This document shows, piece after piece, positions 12,501 through 20,500 of a stretch of 24,504 bases of DNA. The notes beneath the pieces are model-generated. The model saw nothing but the letters and a program-made list of their open reading frames with translations, was not told the origin of the DNA and made no database searches. How positions within the stretch are numbered: the first letter of the stretch is position 1; each line of letters starts with the position of its first letter. The position numbers and the translations under genes were made by a program. Source of the stretch: Sphacelaria rigidula (taxonomy: Eukaryota > Phaeophyceae > Sphacelariales); assembly GCA_964200075.2 (NCBI GenBank), contig CAXNAA020000202.1, positions 1 to 24,504 on the forward strand, in the 5' to 3' direction.

Positions 12501-14556
12501 GATCACCTCTGGCAACCACGGCGGTCGCTGCACTGTGAGGCAATATTTCCGACGAAAATACGTCTGTGGACGATGAGTTGCCTGGCGACGTAGCGTTGAA
12601 CTCCTCCGCTAGAATTATGGACTGATTCCACGCCTGGTTGTAACAGTCCGTCAACATAGCGCGAATCCCGACTTCAACGGAGGCATTTCCGGAAGCGGGG
12701 GCATCTGCTGCCAGGGGCGGAGATTGCGCAACGCGTGAATATGAATCTGTGACGGTGTCGTTGAAGAGATCTGCATCTGGGAAAATCTCTTTGAGTGGCT
12801 CGAAAAATGCGTCACATTTCAGAGCCAAAGTAAAATTCCCTTCAATGTATCCCTCGACCGCAGATGTCGTGATCGACTGGACCATTGGAGCTGTCGGTTG
12901 CGCCAGCTCTATCCTTTGAATCTCGGGCGCTGCACGCGACGATGCAGCACCGGCGGCAAAATCTCCGGGTGGGCGGTAGTACAGCTGTTTTACAGCTGAT
13001 TGGATATTCGAAAGTTTCCCTTTGATGACCAACTGCCCGGAGGAGTGTGGTTCCGGTGTTCCAGAAAAGAACATGAGGTCGTCAGGATCGCCTAGCGCCA
13101 AGGTTCCAAGCTGCGCCTCCACGCTCACCTGTATGACGATCTCCGGCCTTTCTATTAAATCCGGGTCTCCGATGTCCGCACCCTCCAACAAAACCTCCTG
13201 CCCCTCGTAGACCAGAACATGCTGCTGAGGTATATTCAGTGTGGGGGGGTCGTTGATGGGTGCAACAAACACCTGCGACTTCGTCCTTGCCTTTGCACCC
13301 GACACCGTCTCGTCGATGCCAGGACTATTCTCGTCATGCCAGTACGCGTATACCTCATCCAGCCCGCCCAACCACGCGTTCCAGTACGGGCGAGGATGAT
13401 ATGAAACCTCGGAAAGGGCACGGGAAACGTCCGCGCTTGAACCAATCAGGTGGAATCTACGTCGGCGGGAGGCCACATGAAGGTTCGGCGGCGCTAGCGC
13501 ACCCGCGGAACATCTTGCGCATCCTCCCCAGTTTTGGCTGTCCTGGAAGACGGGCGAAGTTGAGCACCAGCCCATGCTCGAACCTCCCACACCTGCACAT
13601 TCAAAGTGCGTCGTACCCCCGTCTTGATCGACAGTGAAGGGAAACTCGCACGACGTTTCTGTGACAGCCGGTCCGGTGCTCCCGTCCGCACACCACGGAG
13701 CTGGACCGCGGACATGCACATCTACCAGTTTCACGGAGTGAACTCCGTTGTCGTTAAGCGCCACCGCCCATTCTCGCCCGTAGCCTACCCTTAAGTTTGG
13801 AGCGACTGACACAGAAGCTTCCGCTCCGCCGCGTAAAGCCACTAATGCATTCTGTACCTCCTCGGCTGAAGAATCGACTCGAAGAGGAACGGTGGTGCGA
13901 ATGACATCTGCCCCCTCATTTTTGGTCACACCGTCTGCTCTCACGAGTTGCAGGCGAAACGTTCCGCTAGCCGGCGACGACCCTCGCACTAAGCGTCGAA
14001 TTTCCACTGTGGAGTGCTCAAGCAAGCAGTCTAACGACAACGAAACGTTGGTTGCGCTGGTTGTTTCGCAGGAACTTGTCATCATTTCCTGGGGACCGGC
14101 TGAGGCGAAAGTGATTCGCCAACTCTTCTCTGCATCGTCGGCATTGCTTACTGTAACACCATCGCGAATGCTGGGTAGTTGAGCTAGAGCAGCGACCAAG
14201 TCTGTGGAACTGGCGTTGAAGGATAAAGGGAGGCTCCTGTCGCCGCCGAAGCTGACATCAAACATGCCGGCCGTCATGCCATTGCCTGACCCAGATACAG
14301 TCAGCTGTTGCACTTCGTGCACGAACGGCGCCGATCCCTTAATTGCTTCGACGACCTCCACGTGCATCAACGTGGTATTCGAATTGCTAACTTCCAGAAG
14401 AGGCATGTCTCCTGCGTTAACCACAGCGTCGTCGAACGCCACCGTAATCTGCGACCACCAATACGGCGGGGTTCCGAAATGAACGCGATCAGTTTAACTT
14501 GGCTGGGATGAACGGGGACAGTGTTTGAGCGAGGGCGAAGCCCAATGGGAACATGG

Positions 14557-14591
<35 letters not shown>

Positions 14592-17500
14592 TCACATGAA
14601 AAAGTTGAATATTGAAAACACTTCATCTTTTTTCAACAAGAAATGCAATTATTGCTCTCCACCCCGTCTATGCACACTCACCGCTTTCACACTACAAATT
14701 GTGGAGTCCCCTGCAACGGAATTGTTGGCGTTGCGAACACCGCTGACAGTGACTGCCCCCACGCCGTGCAGGGCCTCTAAGCGCTCCTTTAAAGTGCTGC
14801 CGTCACCTTGGCATGCGCCCACTGCATGCAGCCCACATGGCGGTAGCTCCTCCGGAGTAAGTGCCGCATCTGGTGCTATTTCCTGTTACGCGACAGCGAG
14901 GTCGCGTATAAGTGGTGGAGCAATCAAGAGCGAGAAAAGTGCGAGTATATTGATGGGAAAATGTACGACAACTCACTTCATATCATGAACTAACAAAATT
15001 CCGGGAAATTCTACAGCATCAAGTGCGATCAGACGCTGTCCACGATAACTTTTCCCTGCGCATGTTCCTGCCGAAAAAACGTCATTTTAATGGCCTCAAT
15101 GTCCACGAGGGGCCGGTCAAACCGTTTCGCCGCTTTTCTTTCAACCGAGATAACCAAAGCTAGAGCCATGGGAATCAGTTATGCAAACAAAATGCGCACA
15201 AAATACCAGGAGGTCTCACACCTCTGTTGTCTCGCCACGGAAGAGCAGAGCAAACGAAAGGCCCAGGTTCGCCGCCTCCGACGGTGTTGACCCGTTCATC
15301 AGTTGACACTCGATTGTCTGCATCTCTGGAATTGTTGGAGGTAAAGGCGCTGTCAATGACACCAGTTGCTCTGCAGCGGCCGTTTCGTAGGCGTCTCGGT
15401 GCTCAATCCGGACTCGAACCCCTGTACCCGTCACATTAGCCTGCTGCACCCCTACCGTGGGTAACGTCGAAATTCGTACGGTGTGCTCACGTCCATCGAC
15501 CGAAGCCATAGACCTAAAGGCTATACCCCACCGGTGTCCGCCACCGACAAATGGCCCGGCACGATTGACATGGACGGACACACCCGCTGATCTTATCGGC
15601 TGCAGAGCTGATAGTGCCTCCCGTACGGCTTCAGCAGGAGCGTCGTGCGCCAGGCCAGGCGTTGCTTGAGGCGTCTGAAGAAACGCAACGGAGAGGGTTT
15701 GTGTTGAGCGTTCGCGTGTTACCGTCATGTTCAAGAGGTGAAAATATCTTCCAGCGAGCAACGCGTCTTGCTACGACTCTCAATAACCATACGACACTGT
15801 CTTCATTATTCAACATATGAGCCCCCTCTCACCTCTCCTTGTATACCGGAGACCACGAGCGAAAGTGTGCCTCGTACTGGGGCAATCCCGTTGGCCAACG
15901 TGGTCACGTGTACTGCCGCACCCGTCCCAACGAGTAAGTTTACATGCGGCTCCAGGCTCGGCACGTCCCCGTTGCCTGATAAAAATGACACTGTCCATGC
16001 TAGTTCGCCCTGTGCAGATGGACCAGTGCGAGACACCCGAACTTCTCCCATAGTTTCTAGGCTGTTTAAGGCCGAGGACAGGGCACCGGCGGTCATGAAC
16101 ACTGATAGCGGTCCGGTTTTTACCGTATCTTGGAAGGTGTGTCCTGCGTACGTCAAGAAAAAGCTTCCGGAGAGAGGGCCTGTTCCTGCGGTGACCTCTT
16201 CAACCTATTAGCAACCATAGCGGATTAAAAATTAGTTTTTGGCGGCATCTGAAGGGTATGTTATGTGCTTGCTCGGGAAATTTCCCGGTTCTCCGATGGT
16301 AATAATCTGTTGACACTCTCCTAGACCATCACGGCCGACGCTTTCGGTGAAAAACAACTGCTGGAAGCATACAAATGTTCGAAAAACACGATGCATGAAG
16401 CACTGTACCAGTAAGGCTTTATAGGTTGCGGTACGATTTGGGCGTATTTCAATACGGCATCACCCGGGTCGAGAAAAGCAGCTACATCCCGGTCTACAGC
16501 AGTACATGAAGAATCAGCTTACCTTCATAACCGCTCCCACGGCCGCCTCAGCGCTTGATGTCCAATATATTTCGGGAAAAGGTTTACATGATCCACACGT
16601 GCGGCGCGTTGCTCGACCCGTACTTTCTTTTTCCTCATCGGCTGCTGGCGCGGTTCGACCGGTGGACCAAACAGCGGCCATGAGGGGTCGGTCTCCTGGG
16701 TCTGTGACGAAGGTTACTTCCCATTCCCACAGCATATATAAATTAGCTGTGCTATTCGTCCACGTTGTAGTGTTGCTGCTGCTGTCGTTGGTCACTACGC
16801 CGTACGTCCTATTGACACCGTCATTTAGCTTTACTACCTGGACATACCCCACGTTTGGCAGCAGATGGAGCGCTTCTGCCACCTGTTTCGCATGTGTATC
16901 GCATGGGACATGAACCGTTTCAATGTTGTGCGTCGCCTTCGGTAGCATTCGTGTGAAAAACGCTTCAAGGGTTTGAAAATGGCGAAATCTGCCTGCTATT
17001 CTTGTTCTTCGGTGCGTTTTTGTGAGGTCCCTCACCTCTTCCGAGGTTGCGTTCGCCGTGAGCTCGGACGTCCAGTACGTTCCGTCGTGGTTGGCATCAA
17101 CACGATTGCGCGCGCTAACGTCCGTTGAGCCATCTGTAACCTCGATACGAAACGTACCATTGCTGGAGATTCCTTCAGACCTCAGGGAAACCCGCTGTAC
17201 TTCACTTGTGAGGCTTCCCGAGACGACCTCCACAATTTCTACGCTTCCATTGGTCCAGCTTCGAGTTTCAAGGCCAGTAGTCGAAGACGACGGGATACGT
17301 TAGGGATTTCAGCATGCGTAGTATTATCACTATATTCAGGGAAATATTCCAGTATTCGTGTATGTTGCACTGCATGTCGTACGTCCAGATAATAACTTGC
17401 AGATGACGAAATTGACACAAAATTGGTATGTAGTGTACTATTCACGGATCCAGCACACGAATCTCGGATACCAATCCCCTTGCTCGCTGCCGGTCGAACT

Positions 17501-20500
17501 ACAATGCCTTCGCTAGCTGGGTCCCCCTGCCCACCGCTTTCACTGACCTGATGTTATCGGTTCCTGAATATATCGCATTCTCGGCCTTCAGAAGAGGCAC
17601 GTCGCCCCCACGAGATAAAAACGTCACGAGGTGGCGACTCGCCACTGCCGAATTTTCAATAGAGGCGGCAGGGACGCGAGTGACGCTTAGGTCACCTGCA
17701 GACGGTAGCGTTTCTAAAGCGGCAGCCAAATCCGCAGCGCTCCGAGACGGATCCAGAAGCGACGCTGCGGCCATTGGCCAAGAGGTACCGTTTAAGTACG
17801 TATGGATGATGGTGTCATTTTCGGGGCCCTCGAGAGATATATAGACTTCAGCAATAGATAGATTATCTTGTGCCATCACGTCGATCTGCTGGACCTCGTA
17901 CCGCCAAGGAACTGAGGTACGTATCACCTGTGTGTTGGGTTGAAAGAATGTAGTACCAGTATTTCGCTTTTCAAAAGACATTGCACAGAAAGGATCTGCA
18001 AACAATCAACAAGTGGGCCCTACAAGGTGCTGACGAGGAACACCTCGTTCCCGCAAGATGCGCAGAAAACTAAACACTTCTCATGACAGATCGCAGAGAC
18101 ATAAACCCACATTTGTATGCTCGCAGCGACAAGTTGAAACAATACACAGAATCAATCGTTCCAATTTACCTGAACTTCTGGTAGTGTTGTTTCTGCACCC
18201 CCCGTTGTTTCGATCACGGTAACGGCCGGGCCCCATTCCTCGCTTGCCGCGGCGACGGCTACTTTTTCACCAGTGGCTCCAAGTGATATATATCCTTCCC
18301 TTGCAGATAGAGCTACTGTGACTATATCGGTATCATTAGTGACCGAGAAGATATCATCAAGGCCAGGGAGCGCCACCGCCACCCCCTCCGTGGTATTCAC
18401 CAAGGGAAGTATTTTCTCCGACGCAAACTGATCACCGAGAGTAGCCGGAGTGGTCGCTCCGGCCTTCACCAAAATCGAGGAATTGACGCGCTCCTCTCCT
18501 CCCGCCCCGGAAAAACCAAGATCATTAACCTGCACGAGTATCTCGTCAATGGTATCACCTGTCGTGATCGTCCCACCTTTGGTAGCATTGGCCCTCGTAA
18601 AGAACAGAGTCGCCAACGCGTTGTTGACGTACTCAGGCTGACCGCGCAATCGTACGACCGTTTCATCATCGGCGTCATCCCTCAAGCCATTCTGTAAAGC
18701 GACTGTTGCATCCACCGCAAGGCTACCTCCCGCACTGGTCCAGATTGTGATTTCTAGGCGGCCACGCCCCCCCGGTGCACTCAAGACGTCTGGATCGGTC
18801 ACTCTGACGCCTGGCACGGGCGATTCTTCGAAGCCTCTAGTGACGATGATTCGCGGCGCATCAACAGCCGGCGGGTCGTTCATCCAGCCAACGGAAATCT
18901 TGACGGAAGCTCTGGACCATGCTGCGTTCGATCTTACACGCAAACCATCATCATATACCGCCTGTCCCCCCATGCCACCGGGGGTTGCGACAATGTCGAC
19001 GCGAGCGAGGGCAACGGATCCTTGTTCATGGGGAGAGCGAACAGGAGTATCGTCAAACTCTGATCCGTTACGATTCCAGTATCCAAAGGAATTCAGCCGT
19101 GGTTCAAACGTGAGCCCAGACATTGCGTGCGTAAGGTCCGCCGGTGAGCCTGTCATGTGCAACCGCTTGGCGCTCGTCTCCGTACCATGCACGAGTGCAA
19201 TATTTTCCATGTTGCTCTCAACAAGGGTCAGATTACCAGACACTGCCAATAGCACTAAATCAACGGCGGCTAGTTCACCGACCGAGCCGCCTGTAACGAT
19301 GACATTGGGAAGAACCAAGGGCTCATCTTCTTGAGTAAGCAAGACACTACCCTGAGACGGCGAACGATCAAATTCAACAGCAAGAGGTGGATCATACGGC
19401 AGTACGCCCACTTCAAGAATCCCCGTCATCGTTCCTACTCCGCCTGCCCCGCAGTTGCCGCCATCGGCGACAGTCACGCGCACGGTATCGGTTCCTGAAA
19501 AATCAGCTGGAGCGCTGTACTCAATGTGTCCTTCGTCAAGTGCTCTCTGAAGCAACTTGAGTGATCCCTGGAGAAACAAGTCTTCTCCCGGACCTGCTGA
19601 AGCACCGCCGATCACGCGGACTCCAACAGCGTTCTTTTCGTGGATGGTGACAACCCCAGCACTTGGGGTAAGTTCCAAGCTCAGTGCTTTTCTGCCCTCT
19701 ATCCCACGGATATTTGTGCAGAGATCGGAGCTGTCGTCGACGTCCAAGTCGTCGAGTACAATACTCGATATTTTGTCACCTTCACCGCCGGCCGTAACCT
19801 CGAGCTTTGGCAAATGCCCGTCAAGCCCAAGTGAACTGATCACCGGCGGATCGTTGATGGGACGGACGTAGAGATAAACAATGCCTTCGTCCACCAGACC
19901 GCCTTCATCGACAGCTTGAACCAAAACGGCTACCTGACCCGCAAAGTTGGTGGGCGGCCAGTACGTTAGAATCTGCGCAGCCATATCTACGTCCTCGACT
20001 AAGCCTCGGAGAGCCAACGCTTGTTGCTCGCCACCTGATAAGACGTGAGACATTTCGATGTTCTCGGCCCCGCCTCTCTCCAAATCTGCCGTCGACATAT
20101 TCACCTCTCCGTAGTCAGGCCGCAACTCCAGAGTCACTATTGCCCCAGGATCTGCATCGGAAACGGAGACAAAATCTATCGCCAATGAAGTGTCTTCGTC
20201 GAAGTAGTGCGCCGGTGACGGATAGCTCAGCTTGGGCTTGTCATTGACTGGATTGACAATCACGGCAAATTGTTTTTCCGCGTCTAGCATGACATCGTCT
20301 CTCCCTTCACTGAGATCACTAACCCACACGTGAAGCTGATCGGTCCCACTCCAGTCCACCGGTGGGCGGTACTCTAACCGTTGTAGTGAACGATTGAGCT
20401 CCCGAAGGCCCCCACGCGCCCAGAACTCGCCTGAACCATCCGATTGATCTCCGCTGAGCAGGTAAAGCCCACCGGCAGAAGCTAAAGGAAGCTGAAGGTT

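Larger units (their letters stand above)
13693..17927 (-). other. EVQ cassette 1: about seven tandem EVQ-type repeats, interrupting a cadherin-like repeat
   Basis: About seven copies of a roughly 90-residue repeat are spread over exons 2-8. The pattern is EVQxIxV, GxFxL, then an Ala-rich helix-like ALxxLPxV, VxV, GRxWxVTF, GDxPLL, and GxGxxVxVVE. The same pattern is familiar to me from long tandem-repeat surface proteins of bacteria and some marine protists; no domain name is assigned. The block follows GYISLG of one cadherin-like repeat, and after an FN2-like module the rest of that repeat resumes (SADVSRALSEVSYHP). Confidence 0.75.
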
